From: Streptomyces zinciresistens K42
Lineage (GTDB): Bacteria; Actinomycetota; Actinomycetes; Streptomycetales; Streptomycetaceae
Assembly (NCBI RefSeq): GCF_000225525.1
Contig: NZ_AGBF01000038.1
Coordinates: 1-47,412, forward strand
DNA: 47,412 nt
Direction of reading: 5' to 3'
Numbering within the stretch: position 1 is the first letter of the stretch; each line of letters opens with the position of its first letter. Made by a program: the position numbers and the translations under genes. The notes beneath the pieces are model-generated. The model searched no databases. It was not told the DNA's origin and saw only the letters and a program-made list of their open reading frames with translations. This document shows, piece after piece, positions 15,990 to 24,755 of the stretch.

Positions 15990-16724
15990 ATGTCTGATGC
16001 TGTGCAGCCCACCGCTGCCGAGGTACGCGCCGCCGCCGAGGCGGTCAAGACCGCGCTCGACCGCCACCTGGCCGCCGTCGAAAGCCGGTCGGGGGAGGAC
16101 GACCCGGCCGTCTACGAGGCGTTCAACGAGCTCGCCGCGGCCGCCGAGGTCTACGACGAGCTGCTCTACGACCGCTACGACGAGGTCACCCCCTTCGAGA
16201 TCCCCGGTACCGAGGACGCGCTGCCGCCCTACACCGGCCCCGAGGAGCCCGGCGCGGTGAGCGTGCTCATCCGGCGCGACTACGCCGTGGCGGAACCGCA
16301 GCGGCTGATGGCGCAGGCCGGGCGGGTCGAGGCCGCGGACTACGACGAGGGCACGGACGGGGAGGTCTCCGGCACCGTGCACGGCGCGCTGGGCATCCTG
16401 TTCGGCGAGTTCGAACCGGACGAGATCGCCTCCCGGCACAAGGAGTTCGGACTGGAGGAGGGGGACTCCACCCTCTGGGTCACCGCCTCCGACGAGCAGC
16501 CCGAGCCCGGTGAGTGGCTGGAGGCGCCCTTCGACGCCGTCGACCCGCAGCGCGTGGTCTGCCGCTTCGACGTCAGCACGGTCTTCGACGACGAGATGGA
16601 CGCCGACCTCGACGAGGACGCCGAGGAGGACCTGGACGAGGACGCCGAGGAGGATCTGGAGGACGCCCTCGACGCCGAACTGGACGAGGACGACCTCGAA
16701 CCCCTGGACGCCGACCGCCGCTGA
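15990..16724 (+). CDS. Acidic conserved hypothetical protein
   Basis: A 244-residue acidic protein beginning MSDAVQPTAAEVRAAAEAV. The N-terminal part is helical and Ala-rich, the middle (about residues 80-190) looks globular. The last 45 residues are a run of Asp/Glu with DEDAEEDL repeats and are likely disordered. No domain is recognised. I start at the ATG at 15990 rather than 13 codons upstream because a -10-like hexamer lies between the two. It is probably cytosolic; the acidic tail could interact with basic proteins or nucleic-acid-binding partners, but that is a guess. Confidence 0.85.
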   Translation: MSDAVQPTAAEVRAAAEAVKTALDRHLAAVESRSGEDDPAVYEAFNELAAAAEVYDELLYDRYDEVTPFEIPGTEDALPPYTGPEEPGAVSVLIRRDYAVAEPQRLMAQAGRVEAADYDEGTDGEVSGTVHGALGILFGEFEPDEIASRHKEFGLEEGDSTLWVTASDEQPEPGEWLEAPFDAVDPQRVVCRFDVSTVFDDEMDADLDEDAEEDLDEDAEEDLEDALDAELDEDDLEPLDADRR

Positions 16725-16747
16725 GGCGGACGGCACCCGACCGGCCA

Positions 16748-16790
16748 CGGCGGGGGCGGGCCCGGAACCACTCCGGGGCCGCCCCCGCCG
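16748..16790. terminator. Bidirectional terminator between convergent genes
   Basis: An 18-bp stem, 16748-16765 pairing with 16773-16790, has one mismatch and a 7-nt loop AACCACT. It sits between the stop codons at 16724 and 16808 and can end both transcripts. Confidence 0.85.
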
Positions 16791-16807
16791 TCCGCCGGCG
16801 GGGTCCG

Positions 16808-19039
16808 TCAGGCCGTCGGCGGCACCTGCGGCGCAAGCAGGGCCGGCAGCCGGGTCGTGCGGGGCTTCGCCGGCACCTCGGCGACGGCCCGGGGAAGCGC
16901 CTGCTCGACACCCTGGACCACGGACAGATGGCGCTCGGCCAGGCCGAAGGCCGTGTAGACCCACGGGCGGCTCAGGGCCTGGACCGCGTCGCCGGGCAGG
17001 ACCGCGACCACGGCCGGCCACCGGCCGCCCGCCGCCTGGTGCGCGGTCAGCGCCCACCCGTGGCGTACGGACTGCTCCACCCGGTCCTTCGGCACGACCA
17101 CGGCCTCACCGCCGCACGACAGATGCAGCCCCGCGGCGTCGGCCTTGACCACCTGCCCCAGCACCGTACGGCCAGGCGCGGGGGAGTGGGCCACCCGGTC
17201 GCCGGGATCGAACCCGCCGAAGCGCCCGGGGCCGGGGTTGAGCCGCTCCTTGAGCGCCGCGTTCAGGGCGCGCGTCCCGGCGGCCCCGCCGTGGCCCGGC
17301 GTGATCACCTGGGTCTGCTCGGCCGGGACCCCGATCGCCCTGGGCACCGAGTCCGCGACGAGCTGCACCGTGCGGTGCACCGCCTCGCCCGCGTCCCGCA
17401 CCGGCACGATCACGATCTCCTTGCCGGGCGCCTCGACCTGGTTCAGCTCGCCGACGCCCACCCCGGACACCAGCTCGCCGAGCGGCCCCGGATCGGGGCA
17501 CCGCGAGGCGATCTGCGGGCAGGCCCGCGCCGTCAGCAGATCGGCGAACACCCGGCCGGGCCCCGCCGACCACAGCACGCCCGGATCGCCCGCCAGCACC
17601 AGCCGCGCACCGTCCGGCAGGGACTCCGCCAGCAGGGCCGCGCTCTCCACGTCCAGCTGCGGCGCGTCGAGCACGACCAGCAGATCGAGGTCGAGGGCGC
17701 CGTCGGCGTCGCGGCCGGGGCCCTCCGACCCGGACAGCAGCCCGGCGAGCGTGGCGACGGCCGGTGCGGCCTCCGGCTCCGGGCCGCCTGACGCAGCGAG
17801 CAGCGCCCCGAACCGGGTCCGGCCGAGGGCGCTGTGGGTGGCCGCCCAGGCGCGCAGTCCGAGGCCGCGCGCCGTGCGCAGCAGCGCCGCGGGTTCGGCG
17901 CGGGACGCCTCCCCGCCGGTGTGCAGCACCAGGCCGTTCGCCGCGACGGCGCGGATCAGGTCGGCCGCGGAGTCCGCGCCGGCCGCGGCCCGCTCCCAGT
18001 CCTCGGCCGAACCGTCCTGCCTCGGGGCCGAGTTGACCAGCCGGGCCAGCGCGTCGGCGAGGCTCTCCTCGGCGAGGGCGTAGCGCTCCAGGCCGACGAG
18101 GACACGCACCGGCCGCTCCGCCTCCTGCCCGGACTCCTCCTCCTCGCCCCGCGCGGCGGGGGCGCCGGGCTCGTCCAGGGCGTCCTGGAAGGCCAGGGCG
18201 TCCCCCTCGGCCAGCGCGTGCTGGACGGCCTCGCCGGGATCGGGCACCCCCTGACCGGCGAGCGCGGCGGTGAGCGCCGGCATCTCCAGCGCCGTGTGCC
18301 CGGCGAGCGCGGCCTGCTCCAGCAGCCACACCGTGACCGCGCGCCCGCGCCGCTCGTCGTCCGGCCCGCACTCCGCCCCCAGAAGCGCCCGCGCGAAACC
18401 GTCCGCCTGGTCGGGGCGGACGCCCGCGACGCGCAGCAGCTGCCAGGGGTCCCCACGCAGCAGGTCCGCCGCGCCCTCGCCGAACAGTGCCGCGACCTGC
18501 GGGGCGAGCGCCTCCGGAGCGCCTCCGTCCGCCAGGGCCCGGCGCACCGCCTCGACGGTCTCCGGCGCGGTCGCCGCGGGCGCCCCGGGCTCGGCCCGCG
18601 GCCGGCGCACCGGCTCGGGGGCGGGGCGGCGCGGCGGCTCCGGCTCACCGAACACCGTGGCCGCAGGCTTGGCACCGCCCTCCACGGCCCGGACGGCGGC
18701 GAGCAGGTCGGCGGCCGTCCCGCTGAGCTTCGCCCCGCTGTCGATGGGCGCCTCCCGCTCGGACCTGCGCCGCTCGATCCGCTCCCGCTCGACCCGCTGG
18801 GCGGCGAGCTCCGCCTCCGCCTCGGACGGCTGCCCGGCCCGGTCCCCGTCACCGTCCCCGGTACCCCCGCCCGGCCCGGTCCCCGTACCCCCGCCCGGCC
18901 CGGTCCCCGTACCCGCGTCCCGGTCCCCCGTGTCCGGCCCGGTTCCCGCGTCCCCGTCGGCGGGCCCGTCCCCGGCGTCTGCGGCGCGCGGTGTCCCCGG
19001 CTCGGTGTCCTCCGTGGTCTCGGGCGGCTCCGTGCTCAC
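16808..19039 (-). CDS. RecD-like protein with degenerate ATPase motifs
   Basis: A 743-residue protein. Residues 1-65 are a Gly/Pro/Asp-rich disordered leader with TGPGGG repeats. About 155-290 is helical, like the helix-hairpin-helix region of RecD2 (GDPWQLLRVAGVRPDQADGF). The rest aligns by eye to the RecD helicase core: GDPGVLWSAGPGRVFADLL (484-502), ALTAHQAAGGRWPAVVAV (663-680) and RPWVYTAFGLAERHL (691-705). The Walker A position reads TGGEASRA (374-381), without Gly-Lys-Thr, and Walker B reads VVLDAPQLD. ATP hydrolysis is therefore doubtful. The GTG start overlaps the stop of the aldo/keto reductase gene by 4 bp. Function unknown; possibly a DNA-binding or regulatory relic. Confidence 0.8.
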   Translation of the reverse strand: MSTEPPETTEDTEPGTPRAADAGDGPADGDAGTGPDTGDRDAGTGTGPGGGTGTGPGGGTGDGDGDRAGQPSEAEAELAAQRVERERIERRRSEREAPIDSGAKLSGTAADLLAAVRAVEGGAKPAATVFGEPEPPRRPAPEPVRRPRAEPGAPAATAPETVEAVRRALADGGAPEALAPQVAALFGEGAADLLRGDPWQLLRVAGVRPDQADGFARALLGAECGPDDERRGRAVTVWLLEQAALAGHTALEMPALTAALAGQGVPDPGEAVQHALAEGDALAFQDALDEPGAPAARGEEEESGQEAERPVRVLVGLERYALAEESLADALARLVNSAPRQDGSAEDWERAAAGADSAADLIRAVAANGLVLHTGGEASRAEPAALLRTARGLGLRAWAATHSALGRTRFGALLAASGGPEPEAAPAVATLAGLLSGSEGPGRDADGALDLDLLVVLDAPQLDVESAALLAESLPDGARLVLAGDPGVLWSAGPGRVFADLLTARACPQIASRCPDPGPLGELVSGVGVGELNQVEAPGKEIVIVPVRDAGEAVHRTVQLVADSVPRAIGVPAEQTQVITPGHGGAAGTRALNAALKERLNPGPGRFGGFDPGDRVAHSPAPGRTVLGQVVKADAAGLHLSCGGEAVVVPKDRVEQSVRHGWALTAHQAAGGRWPAVVAVLPGDAVQALSRPWVYTAFGLAERHLSVVQGVEQALPRAVAEVPAKPRTTRLPALLAPQVPPTA

Positions 19040-20019
19040 AGCGTGCTCCAGTCGTGATCGGGATAGCGGTGCACGGGCGCCGACACGTCGTCGAGCGCCC
19101 GGCAGATCTCGTCAGGAAGACTAAGGGCCTCCACTGACAACGCCGCCGTGAGCTGCTGGGCGTTGCGCGCGCCTATGACGGGGGCGGCCACCCCGGGCCG
19201 GTCCCGGACCCAGGCGAGGGCGACCTGGAGCGGGGAGACCGCCAGCCCGTCGGCGGCCGTCCGCACGGCGTCCACGATGCGGCTCGCGGTGTCGTCGAGG
19301 TAGGGCTCGACGAAGGGCGCCAGCTGCTCCGAGGCGCCGCGCGAGTCGACCGGGGTGGCGTTGCGGTACTTGGCCGTCAGCACACCACGGCCGAGCGGCG
19401 ACGAGGGCAGCAGACCGATGCCGAGGTCGAGCGCGGCCGGCAGCACCTCGCGCTCCACGCCCCGCTGCAGCAGCGAGTACTCCAGCTGCGTGCTCGCGAG
19501 CCTGGTCCGGGTGCCCGGCGCCGCGAGCTGCCACGTCGCCGCCTTGGCGAGCTGCCAGCCGCAGAAGTTGGACACGCCCGCGTACCGGGCCCGGCCGCTG
19601 GCGACCGCGAGATCGAGGGCCTGGAGCGTCTCCTCCAGCGGCGTGTGGGGGTCGTAGGAGTGGATGTGCCAGACGTCGACGTGGTCCGTGCCCAGCCGGG
19701 CCAGTGAGGCGTCCAGGGCGGAGAGCAGATGGCCGCGGGAGCCGTCGACGCGGCGCTCCGGGTCGGGCACGCTGCCGGCCTTGGTCGAGATGACGAGGTC
19801 CCGGCGCGGGATCAGCCCCTCCATGAGCCGGCCCAGCAGGTACTCGGCCTCCCCGTCGCCGTACACGTCGGCCGTGTCGACGAGGGTGCCGCCCGCCTCC
19901 CAGAACGTCTTCAAGAGGTCCGCGGCGTCGTGCTCGTCGGTGTCCCTGCCCCAGGTGAGGGTGCCGAGCCCGATCCGGGACACACGCAGGCCGGTGCGGC
20001 CGAGATGCCTCTGCTCCAT
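19036..20019 (-). CDS. Aldo/keto reductase
   Basis: A 327-residue TIM-barrel NADPH-dependent oxidoreductase. The catalytic Asp and Tyr are in TLVDTADVYGDGEAE, the Lys in VISTKAG, and the His in WHIHSYDPHTPLEETL. The C-terminal SPLGRGVLTAKY and PVIGARNAQQLTAAL segments are cofactor-binding regions of the family. I start at the ATG at 20019; the 67 codons of open frame before it are Arg/Pro-rich and unlike the family. It overlaps the RecD-like gene by 4 bp (GTGA), so the two are translationally coupled. It reduces an unknown carbonyl compound in the cytoplasm. Confidence 0.9.
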   Translation of the reverse strand: MEQRHLGRTGLRVSRIGLGTLTWGRDTDEHDAADLLKTFWEAGGTLVDTADVYGDGEAEYLLGRLMEGLIPRRDLVISTKAGSVPDPERRVDGSRGHLLSALDASLARLGTDHVDVWHIHSYDPHTPLEETLQALDLAVASGRARYAGVSNFCGWQLAKAATWQLAAPGTRTRLASTQLEYSLLQRGVEREVLPAALDLGIGLLPSSPLGRGVLTAKYRNATPVDSRGASEQLAPFVEPYLDDTASRIVDAVRTAADGLAVSPLQVALAWVRDRPGVAAPVIGARNAQQLTAALSVEALSLPDEICRALDDVSAPVHRYPDHDWSTL

Positions 20020-20203
20020 GAACGCCGAGATTACTGGCCAGAACCTGCCACGTGGGTGCCTGTGGATAACCAGTTTCACCGGTGGCGGCCGGCGGCGCGG
20101 GCCGCCGCGCGGGCGACGCCCCTCACACCGGACTCCCCGCGGCAGCCGCCCCGCGCTAAGGTCTGGCCCACAAGGGACGTTACTGATCGGTAAGGGGATC
20201 GGC

Positions 20204-21259
20204 ATGCAGCTCGGCATCAACCTCGGCTACTGGGGCGCGGGCATGGACGCGGACAATCTCGCCGTCGCTCAGGAGGCCGACCGGCTCGGGTACGCCGTGT
20301 GCTGGGCCGCCGAGGCGTACGGGTCGGACGCGGCCACCGTGCTCAGCTGGGTCGCCGCCCAGACCGAGCGCATCGACGTCGGATCCGCCATCTTCCAGAT
20401 CCCGGCCCGTCAGCCCGCGATGACCGCCATGACCGCCGCCACCCTGGACTCCCTGTCCGGCGGCCGCTTCCGGCTCGGCCTCGGGGTCTCCGGACCGCAG
20501 GTCTCCGAGGGCTGGTACGGCGTCAAGTTCGACAAGCCGCTGGCGCGCACGCGGGAGTACGTCGAGATCGTCCGCCGGGCGATGACCCGCGAGCGCCTGT
20601 CGTACACGGGCGAGCACTGGACGCTGCCGCTGCCCGACGGCCCCGGCAAGCCGATCAAGCTGACCGTGCACCCCACGCGCGAGCACATCCCGCTGTACAT
20701 CGCCGCCATCGGCCCGAAGAACCTGGAGCAGACCGGCGAGATCGCCGACGGCGCCCTCGTCATCTTCCCCTCGGCCGAACACCTCGAGGACACGACCGTC
20801 AGGCATCTGCGCGCGGGGCGCGAGAAGGCGGGCAAGACCCTCGACGGCTTCGACCTCTGCCCGACCCTGCCGCTCGCCGTCGGGGACGACAAGGACCTGG
20901 CCGCCCTCGCCGACACCTTCCGCCCGTACACCGCGCTGTACGTCGGCGGCATGGGCAGCGCCCGGCAGAACTTCTACAACCAGCTCGCCCGGCGCATGGG
21001 CTACGAGAAGGAAGCGGCCGAGATCCAGGCCACGTACCTCGCGGGCGACAAGCAGGGCGCCGCGGCCGCCGTACCGCACGAGCTGATCGACCGGACCACC
21101 CTGCTCGGGTCGGTGGACCGGATCGCCGACCGGATGACGGCCTACGCCGCCGCCGGTGTCACCACGCTGTCCCTCGCCCCCGCGGGCTTCACGCTCGACG
21201 AGCGGCTCGCCTCGCTCCGCGCCGGCACCGAGGCCCTGGAGCGCGCCGGACTCGCGTGA
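20204..21259 (+). CDS. LLM-class F420-dependent oxidoreductase
   Basis: A 351-residue luciferase-like monooxygenase fold protein starting MQLGINLGYWGAGMDADN. Typical family segments are LGYAVCWAAEAYGSDA, TERIDVGSAIFQIPARQPAMTAM, LSGGRFRLGLGVSGPQV and GADGAL-type IADGALVIFP. In actinobacteria this branch uses coenzyme F420 for hydride transfer to or from small organic substrates. A GGGG-rich ribosome site precedes the ATG at 20204. It is divergent from the aldo/keto reductase. The substrate is unknown. Confidence 0.88.
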   Translation: MQLGINLGYWGAGMDADNLAVAQEADRLGYAVCWAAEAYGSDAATVLSWVAAQTERIDVGSAIFQIPARQPAMTAMTAATLDSLSGGRFRLGLGVSGPQVSEGWYGVKFDKPLARTREYVEIVRRAMTRERLSYTGEHWTLPLPDGPGKPIKLTVHPTREHIPLYIAAIGPKNLEQTGEIADGALVIFPSAEHLEDTTVRHLRAGREKAGKTLDGFDLCPTLPLAVGDDKDLAALADTFRPYTALYVGGMGSARQNFYNQLARRMGYEKEAAEIQATYLAGDKQGAAAAVPHELIDRTTLLGSVDRIADRMTAYAAAGVTTLSLAPAGFTLDERLASLRAGTEALERAGLA

Positions 21260-21299
21260 CCGCGGCGCGCGCCCGGCAGGGCTCGGCGGGAGGTTTCAG

Positions 21300-21340
21300 C
21301 GGCCGTGGTGGGGGCTCGGGGGTCTACCCCGCCACGGCCG
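21300..21340 (+). terminator. Hairpin terminator after the F420 oxidoreductase gene
   Basis: CGGCCGTGGTGGGG at 21300-21313 pairs with CCCCGCCACGGCCG at 21327-21340, a 14-bp stem with one G-U pair and a 13-nt loop. It lies 40 bp after the stop codon. Confidence 0.75.
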
Positions 21341-21506
21341 TCACGCAGCACAACGCGCCGGTGGCCCCCGCGGTTACGCCCGGACGCGACCCGGATGGTC
21401 ATTCTTTTGGCGGAGTTGTCCGGCACAGCTGTTGCAGCACCTCCCGTGGCGCATTTGACTCGGTCTTCGCGGAGTCCTGCGGCGTTCTGCAGAGAGGTGG
21501 CCCACG

Positions 21507-22295
21507 ATGCTTTCGGCCAAGAGCCTGTTCCAGGAGATCCTCGACAACGACGACTCCTTCCGCCTGTTCTGCTCCATCGCGGCCGGCGGCGAGGCCCAGG
21601 GCGGCTGGGAGAACGCCCGGATCGCCGCGCTCGTCCCCGAGAGCGAACGCCCCCTGGCACCCAAGATCACCCGGCACGGCGCCGACGAGGACAAGCACGG
21701 GCGGATCTTCAACGCCCTGCTGAAGAAGCGCGGCCTCGAACCCGTCCCCGTCCCGCCCGACACCGACTACACCATGCTCCTGGAGAGCGACGGCATCGGT
21801 CTCGCCCACGACAGGCTCAGGTCCGACGTCCCGCTCACCGTGCAGGACATCGTCGTCTACCTGGCCCACAGCCGCGTCACCGAGCAGCGCGCCTCCGAGC
21901 AGATGGACCTGCTGCGCAAGCACTTCGCGGACGACCCCGGCATCGGCCGCGCCGTCAGGATGATCTCCGCCGACGAGGACAACCACCTCGCCTACTGCCA
22001 CGAGGAACTGCTGCGCTTCGCCGCCGAGGGACACGGCCGCGCCATCCAGCGCACCCTGCGCGCGTGCGCGCTCGCCGAGATCCGGGTCTACCGGGACGTC
22101 AGCCTCGCCGTCATGGACCACATGGGACGCCTCCTCGGCTGGTCGCGGCCCAAGGCGGCCGTACTCGCCGCCGGCATCCGTGCCGTGTACGCGTGGGAGC
22201 GGTTCGCGGGCTGGCGCCGCATGGTGACGCTGAGGATGCCCGAGCGCCGGGACGCGCTCGGCGGCCCCGCCGCCTCCGCGCCCGAGTTCGCCTGA
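21507..22295 (+). CDS. Ferritin-like domain protein
   Basis: A 262-residue, mostly helical protein with the carboxylate/histidine pattern of a di-iron four-helix bundle. It shows Glu in GGEAQGGW, DEDKH in HGADEDKHG, a Glu-rich helix in SRVTEQRASEQ, and DEDNH in MISADEDNHLAY. These pairs could bind two metal ions for oxidation or iron handling. A GAGG site precedes the ATG at 21507. It ends 3 bp from the stop of the convergent corA. The family fits, but the actual reaction or storage role is not known. Confidence 0.82.
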   Translation: MLSAKSLFQEILDNDDSFRLFCSIAAGGEAQGGWENARIAALVPESERPLAPKITRHGADEDKHGRIFNALLKKRGLEPVPVPPDTDYTMLLESDGIGLAHDRLRSDVPLTVQDIVVYLAHSRVTEQRASEQMDLLRKHFADDPGIGRAVRMISADEDNHLAYCHEELLRFAAEGHGRAIQRTLRACALAEIRVYRDVSLAVMDHMGRLLGWSRPKAAVLAAGIRAVYAWERFAGWRRMVTLRMPERRDALGGPAASAPEFA

Positions 22296-22298
22296 CGG

Positions 22299-23306
22299 CT
22301 ACAGCCAGCCCCGGCGCTTGAACAGCCGGTACAGGAGCACCTCCACGACGACCAGGGCCGCGATCAGGGCCGGGTAGGACCCGACCCAGTCCAGTTCCGG
22401 CATGTGCGTGAAGTTCATGCCGTAGATCCCCGCGACCATCGTGGGGACCGCGGCCATGGCCGCCCACGCGGAGATCTTCCGCATGTCGTCGTTCTGCCGC
22501 ACGCTCATCTGCGCGAGATGCGCCGACAGGACGTCGGAGACCAGCCGGTCCAGCCCCTCCACGGACTCGTTCACGCGCGTGAGGTGATCGCTGACGTCAC
22601 GGAAGAAGGGCTGCGCCTCCCCCTGCACGAAGGGCACCCGCGCTCCGGCCGGGCCGGACCCCGCGAGCTTGGCCAGCGGCTGCGCGAGCGGCCCCGTCGC
22701 CCTGCGGAACTCAAGGACCTGGCGCTTGAAGCCGTAGATGCGCGAGGCCGTGTTCCGCGAGCCGCCCGCAGACGGCGAGAACACCTCCGTCTCCAGCTCC
22801 TCCAGGTCGGTGCCCAACTCGCGCGCCACGTCGAGGTAGTGGTCGACCACGGCGTCGGCGATCGTGTACAGCACCGCCGTCGGACCGTGCCGCAGCATCT
22901 CCGGCTCGTGCTCCAGCCGGGTGCGCACGTCACTCAGCGGGGACTCCTCTCCGTGCCGGACGGTCACCACGAACGAGTCGCCGATGAAGACCATGACCTC
23001 GCCGGAGGTCACCACGTCGCTCCTGGGCTCGTAGCCGACCGGCTTGAGCACCACGAACAGCGAGTCGTCGTACACCTCCAGCTTGGGCCGCTGGTGGGCG
23101 TTGAGGGCGTCCTCCACGGCCAGCGGATGCAGCCCGAAGTCCCGGGTGACCCGCTCGAACTCGTCCTCCGTCGGCTCGTACAGGCCGATCCAGACGAACG
23201 CGCCGTCCTGGAGGCGGCACAGACCGAGGGCGTCGGAGAGGTCCTGCGGCCCCTCGGCGCGGCGCCCGTCCCGGTAGATGGCGCAGTCCACGATCACGGA
23301 GCGCAT
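22299..23306 (-). CDS. corA: CorA-family magnesium/cobalt transporter
   Basis: A 335-residue protein with a large cytoplasmic N-terminal domain and two C-terminal transmembrane helices. The signature YGMNF ends the first helix (MAAVPTMVAGIYGMNFTHMPEL), followed by the second helix and the basic tail RLFKRRGWL, as in all CorA channels. It forms pentamers that pass Mg2+ and other divalent ions. The start at 23306 is preceded by GGGAGA; the nine codons upstream are not needed. It is divergent from the histidine phosphatase gene. Confidence 0.93.
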   Translation of the reverse strand: MRSVIVDCAIYRDGRRAEGPQDLSDALGLCRLQDGAFVWIGLYEPTEDEFERVTRDFGLHPLAVEDALNAHQRPKLEVYDDSLFVVLKPVGYEPRSDVVTSGEVMVFIGDSFVVTVRHGEESPLSDVRTRLEHEPEMLRHGPTAVLYTIADAVVDHYLDVARELGTDLEELETEVFSPSAGGSRNTASRIYGFKRQVLEFRRATGPLAQPLAKLAGSGPAGARVPFVQGEAQPFFRDVSDHLTRVNESVEGLDRLVSDVLSAHLAQMSVRQNDDMRKISAWAAMAAVPTMVAGIYGMNFTHMPELDWVGSYPALIAALVVVEVLLYRLFKRRGWL

Positions 23307-23359
23307 TCTCCCGCCGTCCGCGCGCGGGCGCACCCGCCCGTGCGCCTACCCTGGGCCGC

Positions 23360-24046
23360 ATGCCCACGCTGATCCTGGTCCGGCACGGACGTTCCACCGC
23401 CAACACCGAGGGAGTGCTCGCCGGGTGGACGCCCGGCGTCGCCCTGGACGCGCGCGGCACCGAGCAGGCCGCCGCCCTCCCCGGGCGGCTCGCCCGGCTG
23501 CCGCTCTCCGAAGTCGTCACCAGCCCGCTGCAGCGCTGCCGGGAGACGGTCCGCCCGCTCCTGGACGCCCGCCCCGGCCTGCCCGTCCACACCGACGACC
23601 GGATCGGTGAGTGCGACTACGGCGACTGGTCCGGCCGCAAACTCGCCGAACTGAAGGACGAGCCGCTCATGGAGGTCGTCCAGGCGCACCCCTCGGCGGC
23701 GGCCTTCCCCGGCGGGGAGTCGATGCGCGCCATGCAGACCCGCGCCGCGGAGGCGGTGCGCGAGTGGAACGCGCGCGTGGAGCGCGACCACGGGGCCGAC
23801 GCCGTGTATCTCCTGTGCTCGCACGGTGACATCATCAAGTCGCTCGTCGCGGACGCGCTCGGTCTTCATCTCGACCTCTTCCAGAGGATCTCCGTAGAAC
23901 CGTGTTCCATCACCGCGATCCGCTACACCCGTCTGAGGCCCTTCCTCGTACGGCTCGGCGACACCGGCGACTTCGCGTCGCTGGCCCCGCGGGAGGAACC
24001 CCCGGCGGGCGACGCGACGGTCGGGGGCGGCGCGGGCGCACCGTGA
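23360..24046 (+). CDS. Histidine phosphatase, MSMEG_4193-type phosphomutase family
   Basis: A 228-residue phosphoglycerate-mutase-like phosphatase. The catalytic RHG motif is in LILVRHGRSTANTEG; the second histidine is in LLCSHGDIIKSL, and LQRCRETVRPLL gives the conserved Arg. It matches the actinobacterial family named after MSMEG_4193, normally found with DUF3090, an SCO1664-type gene and mshC. It should remove phosphate from a small sugar phosphate. Its steady company with mshC makes it a candidate for the phosphatase step of mycothiol synthesis, but that is inference. Confidence 0.9.
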   Translation: MPTLILVRHGRSTANTEGVLAGWTPGVALDARGTEQAAALPGRLARLPLSEVVTSPLQRCRETVRPLLDARPGLPVHTDDRIGECDYGDWSGRKLAELKDEPLMEVVQAHPSAAAFPGGESMRAMQTRAAEAVREWNARVERDHGADAVYLLCSHGDIIKSLVADALGLHLDLFQRISVEPCSITAIRYTRLRPFLVRLGDTGDFASLAPREEPPAGDATVGGGAGAP

Positions 24047-24164
24047 TCGGCGGGCGCAGTAGGGTGAAGCGGTCGCAGCGACGCGGCACGCACGGTGCGC
24101 GGTGAGCGCGCTCCGCCGCCGCACTCCCGATCCGCCGTACTCCCGATCCCCATGGAGACAGGAC

Positions 24165-24755
24165 GTGTCCCGTCAGGTGTTCCTCTACGACCCCCCGGAC
24201 CGCTTCGTGGCCGGTACGGTCGGACTGCCCGGACGCCGTACGTTCTTCCTCCAGGCCACCGCCGGCCCCCGGGTGACCAGCGTGGCCCTGGAGAAGACAC
24301 AGGTCGCCGCTCTCGCCGAGCGCATGGACGAACTGCTCGACGAGGTCGTACGGCGCAGCGGCGGCAACGCCGCGGTGCCCGCCCTCTCGCCCTCCGAGGC
24401 CGGTGACACCGGCCCGCTGGACACCCCCGTCGAGGAGGAGTTCCGCGTCGGCACCATGGCCCTGGCCTGGGACGGCGAGGAGCAGCGCATGATCGTCGAG
24501 GCGCAGGCCCTCGTGGAGCTCGACGCCGAGTCCGAGGAGGACCTGGCCGAGGCCGAGGAGCGCCTCCTCCAGGACGAGGAGAACGGACCCCCCATGCTGC
24601 GGGTCCGGCTCACCGGCGCCCAGGCGCGGGCCTTCGCCAAGCGCGCCCTGGACGTCGTCAACGCCGGGCGCCCGCCCTGCCCGCTGTGCAGCCTGCCGCT
24701 CGACCCGGAAGGACACGTATGTCCGCGCCAGAACGGATACCGCCGCGGAGCGTGA
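24165..24755 (+). CDS. DUF3090 family protein
   Basis: A 196-residue protein starting at the GTG at 24165 with GGAG 7 nt upstream (SRQVFLYDPPDRFVAGTVG). The C-terminus carries CPLCSLPLDPEGHVCPRQNG, a zinc-ribbon-like CxxC...C motif. The family is found throughout actinobacteria with no assigned function. It overlaps the next gene by 37 bp and lies in the same direction as the phosphatase gene before it and mshC after it, suggesting one transcript and a shared pathway. Confidence 0.88.
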   Translation: MSRQVFLYDPPDRFVAGTVGLPGRRTFFLQATAGPRVTSVALEKTQVAALAERMDELLDEVVRRSGGNAAVPALSPSEAGDTGPLDTPVEEEFRVGTMALAWDGEEQRMIVEAQALVELDAESEEDLAEAEERLLQDEENGPPMLRVRLTGAQARAFAKRALDVVNAGRPPCPLCSLPLDPEGHVCPRQNGYRRGA

